NCBI RefSeq assembly: GCF_900454495.1
Contig: NZ_UGSI01000001.1
Location: 4,466,501 to 4,530,500, forward strand
Reading direction: 5' to 3'
Source of the DNA: Paenibacillus macerans
GTDB taxonomy: Bacteria; Bacillota; Bacilli; Paenibacillales; Paenibacillaceae
DNA: 64,000 nt
In this document: positions 1-8,739 of the stretch, piece by piece
Position numbering within the stretch: position 1 is the stretch's first letter
Layout: each line of letters opens with the position of its first letter
Made by a program: the position numbers and the translations under genes
Notes under the pieces: model-generated
Told to the model about the DNA's origin: nothing
Seen by the model: only the letters and a program-made list of their open reading frames with translations
Databases searched by the model: none

Positions 1-1
1 T

Positions 2-1354
2 TTTCAGCTCAATCAAACCTACAGCGGGGACGACGACCGGCTCAACATCGGTCCGAAAGGCTTCACCGGGGAAAAATACGGCGGCAGCACCTACTGGGAC
101 ACGGAGGCCTACTGCGTGCCGTTCTACCTCAGCACGGCCGATTCCGGCATCGCCCGCAATCTGTTGATCTACCGTTACAAGCACCTGGAAAAAGCGAAGG
201 AAAACGCGCGGAAGCTGGGCTTCTCCAAAGGCGCGCTATATCCGATGGTGACGATGAACGGCGAGGAATGCCATAACGAATGGGAAATTACGTTTGAAGA
301 GATCCACCGCAACGGCGCCATTGCTTACGCTATTTTTAATTACGTGAATTATACAGGGGATAAATCATACCTCAGTCAATACGGTTTTGAAGTGCTGGCG
401 GAAATCTCCCGCTTCTGGGCGGAGCGCGTCAACTTCTCGGCGGCCAAAGGCAAATACGTCATTCTTGGGGTGACCGGCCCGAACGAATACGAAAACAACG
501 TCAACAACAACTGGTACACGAACCGGATTGCCGCTTGGACGCTGGAATATACGCTGGAAGTGCTGAACGATTTGAAAAACAACGAGCCCGACCACTATGA
601 AGCCTTGGCGGGCAAGCTGAATCTGCAGGATGAGGAAGCCCAAAAATGGCAGCATATTATCGATAACATGTACTACCCGTACGATGAAGAACGCGACGTA
701 TTTTTGCAGCAGGACGGCTTCCTTGACAAGGAGATCGTTCCGGTTAATGAACTGGCTCCGGAGCACCTGCCGCTGAACCAGAATTGGTCGTGGGACCGGA
801 TTTTGCGCTCCTGCTACATCAAACAGGCCGATGTTCTCCAGGGCCTATACTTCCTAGGCGACCGCTACGACCTGGAAACGAAAAAACGCAACTTCGATTT
901 CTACGAGCCGATCACGGTGCACGAATCCTCCCTATCCCCCTGCCTGCACGCGATCATCGCCTGCGAGCTGGGATACCAGGAGAAAGCGTACGAAATGTAC
1001 CTGCGCACCGCCCGCCTCGATCTCGACAACTACAATAACGATACTGAGGACGGCTGCCATATTACGAGCATGGCCGGGACGTGGATGTCGATCGTCCAAG
1101 GGTTCGGCGGGCTGCGCGTGCAAAGCGGCGAACTGGTGCTGCGCCCGTTCATTCCGTCCCATTGGAAGTCGTTTTCGTTCAAAGTGATGTTCCGCGGCTC
1201 CCGCCTCCAGGTGAACGTTACCGAAGACAGCATCATCGTCGTTAACGAAACGGATGTGCCGGCGGCTATTCGGATTTACGATCAAAGCTTTACGGTCGGC
1301 GCTATGGGCGAGGTGCAAGCGCAGCGTTCGGCCGCTCCGGCAGCGCTGAGCTGA
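2..1354 (+). CDS. GH65 maltose phosphorylase-type enzyme, C-terminal part (5' end outside window)
   Basis: The reading frame is open from base 2, so this is the 3' part (about 450 residues) of a roughly 750-780-residue GH65 phosphorylase. Near the start it reads IGPKGFTGEKYGGSTYWDTE, the signature around the active site of maltose and kojibiose phosphorylases. Further on is NGEECHNEWEITFEEIHRNG, whose HNEWE glutamate corresponds to the general acid of the family. The end forms the usual beta-sandwich (LRPFIPSHWKSFSFKVMFRG). Family members split an alpha-glucobiose with phosphate into beta-glucose-1-phosphate and glucose in the cytoplasm. Maltose is the most likely substrate, because pullulanase and debranching enzyme genes follow. 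Kojibiose or nigerose cannot be excluded without the N-terminal half. A strong terminator follows the stop. Confidence 0.9.
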   Translation, partial: FQLNQTYSGDDDRLNIGPKGFTGEKYGGSTYWDTEAYCVPFYLSTADSGIARNLLIYRYKHLEKAKENARKLGFSKGALYPMVTMNGEECHNEWEITFEEIHRNGAIAYAIFNYVNYTGDKSYLSQYGFEVLAEISRFWAERVNFSAAKGKYVILGVTGPNEYENNVNNNWYTNRIAAWTLEYTLEVLNDLKNNEPDHYEALAGKLNLQDEEAQKWQHIIDNMYYPYDEERDVFLQQDGFLDKEIVPVNELAPEHLPLNQNWSWDRILRSCYIKQADVLQGLYFLGDRYDLETKKRNFDFYEPITVHESSLSPCLHAIIACELGYQEKAYEMYLRTARLDLDNYNNDTEDGCHITSMAGTWMSIVQGFGGLRVQSGELVLRPFIPSHWKSFSFKVMFRGSRLQVNVTEDSIIVVNETDVPAAIRIYDQSFTVGAMGEVQAQRSAAPAALS

Positions 1355-1380
1355 TGATCCACCTCCAGCAAGCCATGCCC

Positions 1381-1424
1381 AAAAAGCTGCTCCCCGGCGT
1401 AAACGCCGTGGTGAGCAGCTTTTT
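1381..1424 (+). terminator. Rho-independent terminator after the GH65 gene
   Basis: The arms AAAAAGCTGCTC and GAGCAGCTTTTT enclose an inner CGGCG/CGCCG stem, giving a long hairpin ending in a T run 27 bases after the stop. The A run on the other side means it can also serve the convergent MATE gene. Confidence 0.85.
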
Positions 1425-1451
1425 GGGCTTTTCCGGGTCATCATGCGTCCA

Positions 1452-2810
1452 TCATGCGGCGATGTCATGCACCAAATTTCTAAGCCATTTCCTCGACCGG
1501 ATTCGCGCGATGCCGAAGCCGAACCGAACGACTTCCTCCAAAGACAAAGCGAAGTATACCAGGTAAATCGGCTGCTTGAACACGAAGGAAAGTATCAAGC
1601 CCGAAGGCACTCCGATCAACCACGTTGCCGCCGATTCCATGACAAATACGAATTTGCTGTCTCCGCCGCTATTTAAAATCCCTCCGGCCATAATCATATT
1701 TCCCACCTTAGCCCAAAGGAAAGCCGCGAAAACCCATACCAGATAAACGCCCAGACGATGCGCTTCCCCGGAAAGATTAAAGGCTGACACATACCAAGGG
1801 GATATCGCCGCGATCAGGAGTCCGACCGCAACGGAAACGATCGTTCCCAGCTTGAGGAAGCGCAGCGCATACTGCATCGCGGTCTCCTCCTCTCCGGCTC
1901 CAAGCTTGTTGCCGACCATGACCCCGCCTGCACCGGAAAGACCTGACAGCAGTCCTATACATATCCCTTGCAAGGGAAAAGTGATCGTCATGGCCGTCAT
2001 TTCGGTGGTGCCCATCCGGCTGTAAATGACTGCGTACACCGTTTCCCCCAGTACCCAAATCAATTCAGTCAAAACAATGGGATACGTCGTTTTAATAAAA
2101 TTTTTCAACAAAACCCCCGAACCTTCGAATAAATCGCCAAAGCGCGCCCGGCCCGGAAGCTTGAACAAATATACCGCTCCAACGATCATTACGCACTCTA
2201 CCGCTCTAGAGAGCGATGTCGCAATCGCCGCTCCTTCTAACCCCAATTCCGGAAAGCTCCATTTCCCAAAAATCAGCATATAGTTCAACAAGATGTTAAG
2301 GCCTACCGCAAACAGGCTGACGGACATCGGCAATTTTACATGCGTCGTGCTCCGCAATACGGCGGAATACAGCATAGTCAGCATGACCGGAACGTAACTG
2401 AGGGATACGATTTGCAGAAAAACGCCCCCCTCGCCGATGACCCGCTTATCCGTAGTGAACACGCCAAGGCAAAGCTGCGGATTGAGAAATACGAGCAGGG
2501 TAAACAGGAAAGAGAGCGTAAACCCCGCCATCAGCCCGATACCCAGCAAGCGGGAGATGTTCTTGCCGTCCCGCTTTCCCCAGAACTGGGCCACGTAAAT
2601 GGATACTCCTGCGGCAAGGCCGGCCAGCACGACGGAAATCACCGCGTAAATTTTCCCGGCCATTCCGACCGAAGCGATGGCCACTTCGCCCAATTGACCG
2701 ACCATCAGCTGGTCCGCCAACGTAAACAAAGCCATAATCAGACTTTGCAGCGTGACCGGAAGAGCGATTTGATATACGTTTTTATAGAAGTCTTTTGATG
2801 GCCGGTTCAT
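1452..2810 (-). CDS. MATE family efflux transporter
   Basis: A 452-residue polytopic membrane protein with about 12 hydrophobic segments. The N-terminal half has the MATE hallmark ADQLMVGQLGEVAIASVGMA and the second half repeats the fold (ETVYAVIYSRMGTTEMTAM). MATE proteins use an H+ or Na+ gradient to export cationic drugs or metabolites; the substrate cannot be read from sequence. The start is placed at 2810 because AGAGGT lies 9 bases upstream. An in-frame ATG at 2840 has no good ribosome-binding site but would add only 10 residues. It is monocistronic and convergent with the GH65 gene. A LacI-type operator (2887-2900) lies upstream. Confidence 0.9.
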   Translation of the reverse strand: MNRPSKDFYKNVYQIALPVTLQSLIMALFTLADQLMVGQLGEVAIASVGMAGKIYAVISVVLAGLAAGVSIYVAQFWGKRDGKNISRLLGIGLMAGFTLSFLFTLLVFLNPQLCLGVFTTDKRVIGEGGVFLQIVSLSYVPVMLTMLYSAVLRSTTHVKLPMSVSLFAVGLNILLNYMLIFGKWSFPELGLEGAAIATSLSRAVECVMIVGAVYLFKLPGRARFGDLFEGSGVLLKNFIKTTYPIVLTELIWVLGETVYAVIYSRMGTTEMTAMTITFPLQGICIGLLSGLSGAGGVMVGNKLGAGEEETAMQYALRFLKLGTIVSVAVGLLIAAISPWYVSAFNLSGEAHRLGVYLVWVFAAFLWAKVGNMIMAGGILNSGGDSKFVFVMESAATWLIGVPSGLILSFVFKQPIYLVYFALSLEEVVRFGFGIARIRSRKWLRNLVHDIAA

Positions 2811-2886
2811 CCTTTGCGATACCTCTTTTCCCTCGCTCATACCGCTTTTAAATAACGAAGCAGCGTAAAGTCAGGATTATAATTTG

Positions 2887-2900
2887 TTCAAACGTTTGCG
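2887..2900. promoter_or_regulatory. LacI/GalR-type operator upstream of the MATE gene
   Basis: The 14-mer TTCAAACGTTTGCG contains the perfect 10-bp palindrome CAAACGTTTG centred on CG. It matches the MalR/LacI-family consensus and resembles the two sites before the debranching operon. On the minus strand a TATAAT (plus-strand 2876-2881) lies just downstream, so a bound repressor would cover the promoter of the MATE gene. Confidence 0.6.
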
Positions 2901-3038
2901 CAGATCATTTAAACCCATCATATCACTGATTTTTGTAAAAGTAAGGAAAATCTTGTCGAACACTTTCTTCATTTTCACAAAATGACTGAAAATCAAGTCT
3001 TTCAGGGAATCTCCCTTGTTTCCGCTTCGCTTGCATCT

Positions 3039-3071
3039 AAAAAACAGGCCCATGTGCAATTACGTGGGCCT
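3039..3071 (-). terminator. Rho-independent terminator of the debranching operon
   Basis: Read on the minus strand, AGGCCCACGT and ACATGGGCCT pair and are followed by GTTTTTT, about 130 bases after the pullulanase stop. The rest of the 2841-3200 gap holds the MATE upstream region and no gene. Confidence 0.8.
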
Positions 3072-3200
3072 CTTGTAGCTTATTTCAGATTAGTCACGAA
3101 AGCTCGCCTTTGTATCCTCTTCGGCGTTGCCAAACGTACAAAATATATGCGCAGTTATCCAGCGCTTTTTGCTTCGCCTCCACGTTCTAGAAGCCCTTTG

Positions 3201-5162
3201 CTAAGCCCGAACGCCCAGCACGATCAGGCCGATGCCGTTAGCGGCAAGTTTGCCGTCTCCCAGCGATTGAACGTACTCGCCGCCGAAACGTACCTCCCAC
3301 GCCCCCAGCGCAGGCAGTTCGAGCGTCACCGCGCCGGGATTGGCGTTGTACAAGACGTACAGATGGCGGTCCGGATCGCCGCCGGCGTGCTCGCGCAGCG
3401 TATACGCCACCGTATGCGGCGGCGCCGCCTCGAAGCGCAGATGCGTTCGAATGTCCCGGGCCGTGCGCAGGCGAAACGCCGGGTGCTCGCGGCGAAGCGC
3501 GATCAGGCTCCGCATATAGGCCACGTCATCCCGATGAGCCGCGCAGCGCTCCCAATCGAGCCAGTTGATCTCGACGGGAGCGTTGTAGCTGTTCTCCACG
3601 CCGCCCTTTGTTCGCATGAACTCCTGCCCGGCATGGACAAACGGGATGCCCTGACTGGTCAGCACGATCGCCGAGGCCAGCCGGTGCATGGCGCGCCGCC
3701 GCTCGTCCGCCTCTCCGTCCGTGGACAGCATGATTTTGTCCCATAGCGTGTGATTGTCGTGGCACTCCACGTAGTTGACCGACTGCGCCGGCTCCGCGGC
3801 AAACTGGCGGAATTCCCCGCCGTAATCGATGCCCCCGGCAACGCCCCGTTTCACTCCGTTCTCGAAGCCGTCGCTGCCGCTGATGAAGCCTCTTTTTTCA
3901 GGATGAAAAATATCTCCCTTGACCGCGTCCCGCAGCCCGTCGTTGAACATGCCGATGCGCGGCATCCGCGCGGCGTTGGCCTGATTGGCCCGCCGCTCCG
4001 CGGGCAGCACGGTGTCCATCATCCAGCCTTCGCCCACCATGATTAGGGAAGGATCGATCTCATCCAACCGGCGGCGGATTTCGTTCATCGTATCGACATC
4101 GAGCAAGCCCATCAGATCGAACCGGAAACCGTCGATATGATATTCGCGTACCCAATGCAGCACCGAGTCGACGATATATTTCTTCATCATCGGCCGCTCC
4201 GAGGCGCATTCGTTGCCGCAGAACGCCCCGTCCGAGAAGGTGCCGTCCGCCTTGTAGCGCAAGTAATAACCCGGCACCAGCTTGGTGAAATGAATCAGGT
4301 ACCCGTCGAACACATGGTTGTAAACCACGTCCATGATGACCCGGAGTCCCCGGACGTGCAACGTTTGCACAAGGCGTTTCAGTTCGGCGATGCGCGCGGC
4401 CGGATCGTAAGGGTCCGTGGCATAGGAGCCTTCCGGCACATTGTAGTTTTTCGGATCGTAACCCCAGTTGTAATGGGGTTCATTCAAACGGCGTTCATCC
4501 ACGCTCTCCCTGGAGTAGTCGAACACCGGCAGCAGCTGCACATGCGTAACGCCAAGCCCGGCGATATGGTCGAGTCCCGTCGGTATGCCGTCCGGCCCCC
4601 GGGTTCCTTCTTCGGCCAGACCCAGGAATTTGCCTTTCTCGCGAATGCCGCTCCGCGGGTGAACCGACAGATCGCGGACATGCAGCTCATAGATCACCGC
4701 GTCGGTCTCTGAAGCCAGCGGCGGCTTCACGTCTTCGTCCCACCCTTCCGGATCGGTGCTCCGCAGATCAAGGATCGCCGCTTTATCCCCGTTGACGCCT
4801 ACCGCCTTGGCGTAAGGATCGGCGGCTTCGTTCCATTGCTCCCCCACTTTTACGCGGTAAGTGTACAGCAATCCATGGCAATCCTCCGGGATCAAGAGCG
4901 TCCACGTCCCCTGCGCATCCCGCTGCATCGCCAGTTCTTTGACCGGCGCGCCGTCCCAGGTTTCGTACAGGACGACCCGCACTTCCGAAGCCGTAGGGGC
5001 CCACAAGCGGAAGCGGGTTTGCTCCGGCGTATAGACGGCCCCCAAGTCGTCGCCCTCATAATAAAACTTCGCGTCGAATTCCGCGTCGAATACGGAAATT
5101 CCCCCGGTAACCGCCAAATCGCCGTAATCTATCGTACCTTCGAATTTTTTTTGAACGGACAA
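3201..5162 (-). CDS. pulA: Type I pullulanase (GH13, CBM48)
   Basis: A 653-residue cytoplasmic enzyme with no signal peptide. It hydrolyses alpha-1,6 branches in pullulan and in limit dextrins. The N-terminal domain resembles the pullulanase CBM48 module (TRFRLWAPTASEVRVVLYET, about residues 48-70). The type I pullulanase signature YNWGYDPKNYNVPEGSYAT lies near residue 230. The GH13 catalytic residues are visible: Asp about 349 in GFRFDL, Glu about 378 in VGEGW, and Asp about 469 in ECHDNH. The start is TTG at 5162, supported by AAAGGAG 9 bases upstream. The start lies 6 bases after the stop of the debranching enzyme gene, so the two are cotranscribed. Together they would strip branches from glycogen-like dextrins before phosphorolysis. 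Confidence 0.95.
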   Translation of the reverse strand: MSVQKKFEGTIDYGDLAVTGGISVFDAEFDAKFYYEGDDLGAVYTPEQTRFRLWAPTASEVRVVLYETWDGAPVKELAMQRDAQGTWTLLIPEDCHGLLYTYRVKVGEQWNEAADPYAKAVGVNGDKAAILDLRSTDPEGWDEDVKPPLASETDAVIYELHVRDLSVHPRSGIREKGKFLGLAEEGTRGPDGIPTGLDHIAGLGVTHVQLLPVFDYSRESVDERRLNEPHYNWGYDPKNYNVPEGSYATDPYDPAARIAELKRLVQTLHVRGLRVIMDVVYNHVFDGYLIHFTKLVPGYYLRYKADGTFSDGAFCGNECASERPMMKKYIVDSVLHWVREYHIDGFRFDLMGLLDVDTMNEIRRRLDEIDPSLIMVGEGWMMDTVLPAERRANQANAARMPRIGMFNDGLRDAVKGDIFHPEKRGFISGSDGFENGVKRGVAGGIDYGGEFRQFAAEPAQSVNYVECHDNHTLWDKIMLSTDGEADERRRAMHRLASAIVLTSQGIPFVHAGQEFMRTKGGVENSYNAPVEINWLDWERCAAHRDDVAYMRSLIALRREHPAFRLRTARDIRTHLRFEAAPPHTVAYTLREHAGGDPDRHLYVLYNANPGAVTLELPALGAWEVRFGGEYVQSLGDGKLAANGIGLIVLGVRA

Positions 5163-5168
5163 ACGGCT

Positions 5169-7280
5169 TCACTCCTTTCCCCGCAAATTCCGTAAATGCG
5201 GAAGCACATCTTCCGTATATGCGCGCAATATTTCCCCCACACTCCAGGCCTGCGTAAAACAGCCGCGCCCGGTGCAGGCAAATTCCCCGTCAAAAATTTC
5301 GGCGATTCCGCCGATGCCCCCATCTTGGAGGTGATCCTCAAACACGGCGCACATTTCTTTCGCCGCCAGGACGGCCCGTTGGCTGTACCCGTTCACTTTG
5401 CAATAGGCCGTGATGAACGCCCCTAGCGGAAAAGCCCAAACCGTCCCCATGTGATAAGCGCCGTCCCGGTCGATCAATTTGCCGGTATAGCGGGGCCGGA
5501 AGCGCGGGTCCTGGAAGGAAAGCGACCGCAGCCCGTAAGGCGTGTACAAATGCTTATATACCGTGCCGACGACGGCCTTCTCCTGGTTGGGCGGCAGCAT
5601 CGTAAACGGCAGCGACACCGCCCAAATCTGGTTCGGCCGAATCGAAGGATCATTGTTGAATCCCCCGTCCTTTTGGGGCACATCAACAACATCGTACAGA
5701 CATTGGTCCGCCTCGTTCCAAAAACGGCTGCGGAAAGATTCCCGCACTTTCCGCGCCAATTCATCATATGGCTCCGTTTCCCCGAAACGTTCCGCCAGCC
5801 GGGCCATAATGCACAGCGCGTTGTACCACAAGGCGTTGATCTCCACCGGCTTGCCGTGCCGCGGGGTCACGACCCAATCGCCTACCCGCACGTCCATCCA
5901 GGTGACCTGATCCAGGCCGCCGCCCGCATGAATCAGCCCGTCCTCGTCCATCCCGATCGAAAAATCGGTTCCGCCGCGGTAGGCGGCGACGATTTCTTTT
6001 AACGTTGGATAGACCGCCGCGCGAATGAACCTGTAATCATCTTCCCCACCGGTATGTTTCAAATATTCATAGACGGCGTGAACATACCAAAGCGAAGCGT
6101 CCACCGTGTTGTACAGGGGCTCTTGGCCATCGTCCGGGAACATGTTCGGAATCAGCCCGCCGCGGACATAACGCGAAAACGATTCCAGAATTTCGCGCGC
6201 CTCCGCGAATCTGCGGGTGGCCAAAGCCAGTCCGGGCAACGCGATCATCGTATCCCGGCCCCAATCGGTGAACCACGGATAACCGGCCAGCACCGTTTTC
6301 AGTCCGGTTGACTCCCGGTCCACGATAAAATGGTCCGCCGCTTCAACCAGACGGTCCGCGAGTCTGTCGCCGTAACCGGCCGCCGCCACCAGTTTGTTCA
6401 TCCGCTCCTTGTATTCGCGAACGATAGCGAAGCCGTCCTTGCCGTCAAGCGGCTCCGTCGAACATTTGAAATAAAAGGCTTTCCGCTCGTAAGGCTCGAT
6501 CGTTACATTGATTTCATAAGGGGTATAATGACAATCCACGCCCAAAAAACCGTTCCGGTTCTCGAAAGCGTAAAAATGCCCTTCCTCGTACATATGAGAC
6601 GGCGTTGCCATCGTTACCGGCAGCGCGGAACGGTCCAGATATTCGCCCGCCGACGCCATGAACGATATCGTTACGTCCGGCCCGCTCTCCGGCGTCAGCC
6701 GCAGTACATTGCCCTCCAGCTTAGTTTCGAAACGCAGACTCCCTTTTTCCGAAACGTCCCCGGGAGAGCGGTAGTTAAACAGCGGGACCAGCTTGATTTC
6801 CGCGGGCTCTTTCCCGCCGGCAATCTCGTAGCAGACCGCCGCCGTATTATGCCCATACTCCAGAGAAATCGTTTTGCGGATATTCACGTCCTCGACCTGA
6901 TAGTCGTATTCGGGCACCGTGTCCAGCTTGAACCGCCGCAAATATCGGTGTCCGTCTTTTCGCCAGTTGATATACTGCTGGGAGGCAAGCTCATAGGTTT
7001 GCCCGCCCATACACACCTGCTCCTGGATGCGGGTAAACACCAGCATGCGGTTCACCGGCGCTCTGGCCGACGCAACCAAATATCCGTGCGACATCCGAAA
7101 GCCGCCGCCAGGGACGGAATGGTTGGCATATCCGCCGATCCCGTTGCCGATCAGCCACTCCTTCTCATTGCCCTCCTCAAGAGTGCGCCAGGCGCTCCGT
7201 CCCAGGATATAAGCTCTGTCCGCAGCGCCTCTGTCTTTTGCCTGTACCTGTACCTGCACCTGCTCTCGAACCTGACTCAT
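5169..7280 (-). CDS. Amylo-alpha-1,6-glucosidase / glycogen debranching enzyme (archaeal-bacterial type, GH133-like)
   Basis: A 703-residue protein. The N-terminal beta-sandwich (GDE_N type) begins with EWLIGNGIGGYANHSVPGGG. The C-terminal (alpha/alpha)6 barrel carries GYPWFTDWGRDTMIALPGL and PNMFPDDGQEPLYNTVDASL, both typical of bacterial and archaeal debranching enzymes. It removes single alpha-1,6-glucosyl stubs. AAGGAG lies 8 bases before the ATG at 7280. It is the first gene of a two-gene operon with pullulanase, behind a promoter flanked by two LacI-type operators, which implies induction by maltodextrins or catabolite control. The N-terminus has a short VQVQVQ repeat of no evident function. 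Confidence 0.92.
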   Translation of the reverse strand: MSQVREQVQVQVQAKDRGAADRAYILGRSAWRTLEEGNEKEWLIGNGIGGYANHSVPGGGFRMSHGYLVASARAPVNRMLVFTRIQEQVCMGGQTYELASQQYINWRKDGHRYLRRFKLDTVPEYDYQVEDVNIRKTISLEYGHNTAAVCYEIAGGKEPAEIKLVPLFNYRSPGDVSEKGSLRFETKLEGNVLRLTPESGPDVTISFMASAGEYLDRSALPVTMATPSHMYEEGHFYAFENRNGFLGVDCHYTPYEINVTIEPYERKAFYFKCSTEPLDGKDGFAIVREYKERMNKLVAAAGYGDRLADRLVEAADHFIVDRESTGLKTVLAGYPWFTDWGRDTMIALPGLALATRRFAEAREILESFSRYVRGGLIPNMFPDDGQEPLYNTVDASLWYVHAVYEYLKHTGGEDDYRFIRAAVYPTLKEIVAAYRGGTDFSIGMDEDGLIHAGGGLDQVTWMDVRVGDWVVTPRHGKPVEINALWYNALCIMARLAERFGETEPYDELARKVRESFRSRFWNEADQCLYDVVDVPQKDGGFNNDPSIRPNQIWAVSLPFTMLPPNQEKAVVGTVYKHLYTPYGLRSLSFQDPRFRPRYTGKLIDRDGAYHMGTVWAFPLGAFITAYCKVNGYSQRAVLAAKEMCAVFEDHLQDGGIGGIAEIFDGEFACTGRGCFTQAWSVGEILRAYTEDVLPHLRNLRGKE

Positions 7281-7345
7281 CCCGATTTCTCCTTCCGCCT
7301 CGCTTTCGTTTAGCCTCCCGCCCCGTTATTCCCGCTGCGCGGTTG

Positions 7346-7359
7346 CTTAAACGTTTACC
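7346..7359. promoter_or_regulatory. Second LacI-type operator, downstream of the promoter
   Basis: CTTAAACGTTTACC is centred on CG with AAACGTTT symmetry. It lies 18 bases downstream of the -10, about 55 bp (five helical turns) from the first operator, consistent with cooperative or looping repression. From 7415 to 7743 I see no gene. Confidence 0.6.
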
Positions 7360-7376
7360 TTATCTTTATGTGCTGG

Positions 7377-7405
7377 ATTATATCATCGAAATCTAAGGGA
7401 GGCAA
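7377..7405 (-). promoter_or_regulatory. Sigma-A promoter of the debranching operon
   Basis: On the minus strand TTGCCT (-35, plus 7400-7405), a 17-base spacer and TATAAT (-10, plus 7377-7382) lie about 100 bases upstream of the ATG at 7280. One LacI-type operator overlaps the -35 box and a second lies just downstream of the expected start of transcription. Confidence 0.8.
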
Positions 7406-7414
7406 TCGTTTGCA
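7401..7414. promoter_or_regulatory. LacI-type operator overlapping the -35 box
   Basis: GGCAATCGTTTGCA contains GCAATCGTTTGC, one base from the symmetric GCAAACGTTTGC bound by MalR-like repressors. It overlaps the -35 of the debranching operon. It departs from the CcpA cre consensus at two or more positions, so a dedicated repressor is more likely. Confidence 0.65.
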
Positions 7415-7743
7415 CAAAAATGCCTTACCAGTCAAATCGAAAACCGATCGTGGCAAGAAACGCGGAAGGGTATTGAACGCTTGAGGATAGAGAAGTGGGG
7501 GGGAGGGGCGGCAGATCAACACTCGCTGTCCGGAGACTTTGCACGATTATCCCGTTTAATCAGGTAGCTGAGAGAAAGACAAACTCGAGAGAAAAAAATA
7601 TTTAGCGGAGAGGGAAACGAAAAGACTGTGATTTTGCTGTAGCCTGAACTCTTCCATCTGCAGCAACGCCCCTACCATTCATGCTAACCCACATAAATCA
7701 AGTTGATCCGTATCAAGTAACCCCTACCGTTCCAGCTCCACGA

Positions 7744-8658
7744 TTAGGCCGCAGCCGCAAGGGGCTGGTTCGGTTGGCGCGCGATCAGCCGGCGGTAAGG
7801 AATCGCCGGTATCGCCACACACATGCGCAGCAACTTCTGCCGCATCGTTTCTTCCGTTTCAGGCAGTCCTCCTTGCAGGCGCAGTCGGCGGCGTCCGGTG
7901 TATTCGTTCAGATACGCCTGCAGATGCTTCAGTCCCAAGGCTCCATACGTACTCTTCAGCGATTCCCACGCCTCTCTCACCACTTTCCGCAAGGGCGCAT
8001 ACAGCCGAAAGGCCTGAGGAAACAACTGTACCGCCGATGTATGGACATCCACATGCCCATTGATGAACGCATCGAGTTCGTGACGGTTTGCCCTCTTTTC
8101 GCCTCCCCGCTTATGCGGCACCAGGCGGATTTTGACCTGCTCCGGCTCGCCCGACTCCGTGACCGTGCAGCCGGCTACGACCGCCGAGGCGTACGGATGC
8201 GAAAGCTGACACCGGGACGGATTACGCCCATACTGATCGCTGTTCACCTTCACGTCTCCGGAGAGCAGCTCCCGGGCATCGAACTCTCCCACGGCATGGC
8301 GTATTTTGTGCAGCATCGACCAGGCGGTCTTGTAGGCGACCCGGATCACCTTGCTCAGCCGCAGCGCCGAGATCCCATCAGGGAGTAGGAACAACTCCAG
8401 CGCCTGGAACCACTTCACCAGGGGGAGATGCGTTCCTTCAAAAATCGTGCCGACCAAAGGCGATGTTTGATGCTTGCACTTTCCGCACTCGAATAAGGGG
8501 ATATGCCGGGAGGTCAGGCGGCTGCACCGGGTGTAAGTGCAGCGCGGGCAGACGAAGCCGTTTGGCCACTTCATCGCGATCAGCGCCTCCATGCAGTCCT
8601 GCTCGCTGTTAAAACGGCTGCTGAATGATTGAAGTTCCGTTCCCGCATTGATCTCCAT
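7744..8658 (-). CDS. IS1595-family (ISXO2-like) transposase
   Basis: A 304-residue protein. The N-terminal zinc ribbon CPRC...CGKC is followed by VGTIFEGTHLPLVKWFQAL, as in the IS1595 zinc-ribbon domain. The C-terminal part resembles the ISXO2 DDE domain and ends in a KHLQAYLNEY helix. Catalytic residues are atypical: an Asp is present in SGDVKVNSDQYG and another in HVDVHTSAV, but the usual DETYIGG and TDGW..Y motifs are not intact and a third acid or Asn is not obvious. It may be a divergent or domesticated copy. The ATG at 8658 is chosen; a TTG at 8679 is in frame. I found no convincing terminal inverted repeats. Two LexA-like boxes sit in its promoter. Confidence 0.75.
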   Translation of the reverse strand: MEINAGTELQSFSSRFNSEQDCMEALIAMKWPNGFVCPRCTYTRCSRLTSRHIPLFECGKCKHQTSPLVGTIFEGTHLPLVKWFQALELFLLPDGISALRLSKVIRVAYKTAWSMLHKIRHAVGEFDARELLSGDVKVNSDQYGRNPSRCQLSHPYASAVVAGCTVTESGEPEQVKIRLVPHKRGGEKRANRHELDAFINGHVDVHTSAVQLFPQAFRLYAPLRKVVREAWESLKSTYGALGLKHLQAYLNEYTGRRRLRLQGGLPETEETMRQKLLRMCVAIPAIPYRRLIARQPNQPLAAAA

Positions 8659-8686
8659 GTTTACTCGCCCCCGAATCAATAATTTA

Positions 8687-8700
8687 CGAACATAAGTTCC
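8687..8700. promoter_or_regulatory. Second LexA-like (SOS) box, near +1
   Basis: CGAACATAAGTTCC differs at one base from the Gram-positive LexA consensus. It lies exactly 30 bp (about three helical turns) from the first box and would cover the first transcribed bases. Confidence 0.6.
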
Positions 8701-8709
8701 ATTTATTTC

Positions 8710-8738
8710 ATTATAACAAACATGTGTTCCCTTATCAA
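8710..8738 (-). promoter_or_regulatory. Sigma-A promoter of the IS1595-type transposase
   Basis: On the minus strand TTGATA (plus 8733-8738), a 17-base spacer and TATAAT (plus 8710-8715) form a near-consensus promoter about 50 bases upstream of the ATG at 8658. Such a strong promoter is unusual for a transposase unless it is repressed. Confidence 0.75.
8717..8730. promoter_or_regulatory. LexA-like (SOS) box in the -35/-10 spacer
   Basis: CAAACATGTGTTCC differs at one base from the Gram-positive LexA consensus CGAACRNRYGTTYC and lies wholly within the spacer of the transposase promoter. Confidence 0.55.
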
Positions 8739-8739
8739 G

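Noticed and set aside
2877..3059. 60-codon minus-strand frame upstream of the MATE gene
   Set aside because: It covers the operator and the pullulanase terminator and has no homology that I recognise.
7346..7414. CcpA cre sites
   Set aside because: Both sites depart from the cre consensus at two or more positions and are closer to MalR-like operators; CcpA binding is not excluded but not claimed.
7681..8388. 235-codon plus-strand frame opposite the transposase
   Set aside because: A shadow of the minus-strand transposase gene, which has a clear domain match, promoter and start.
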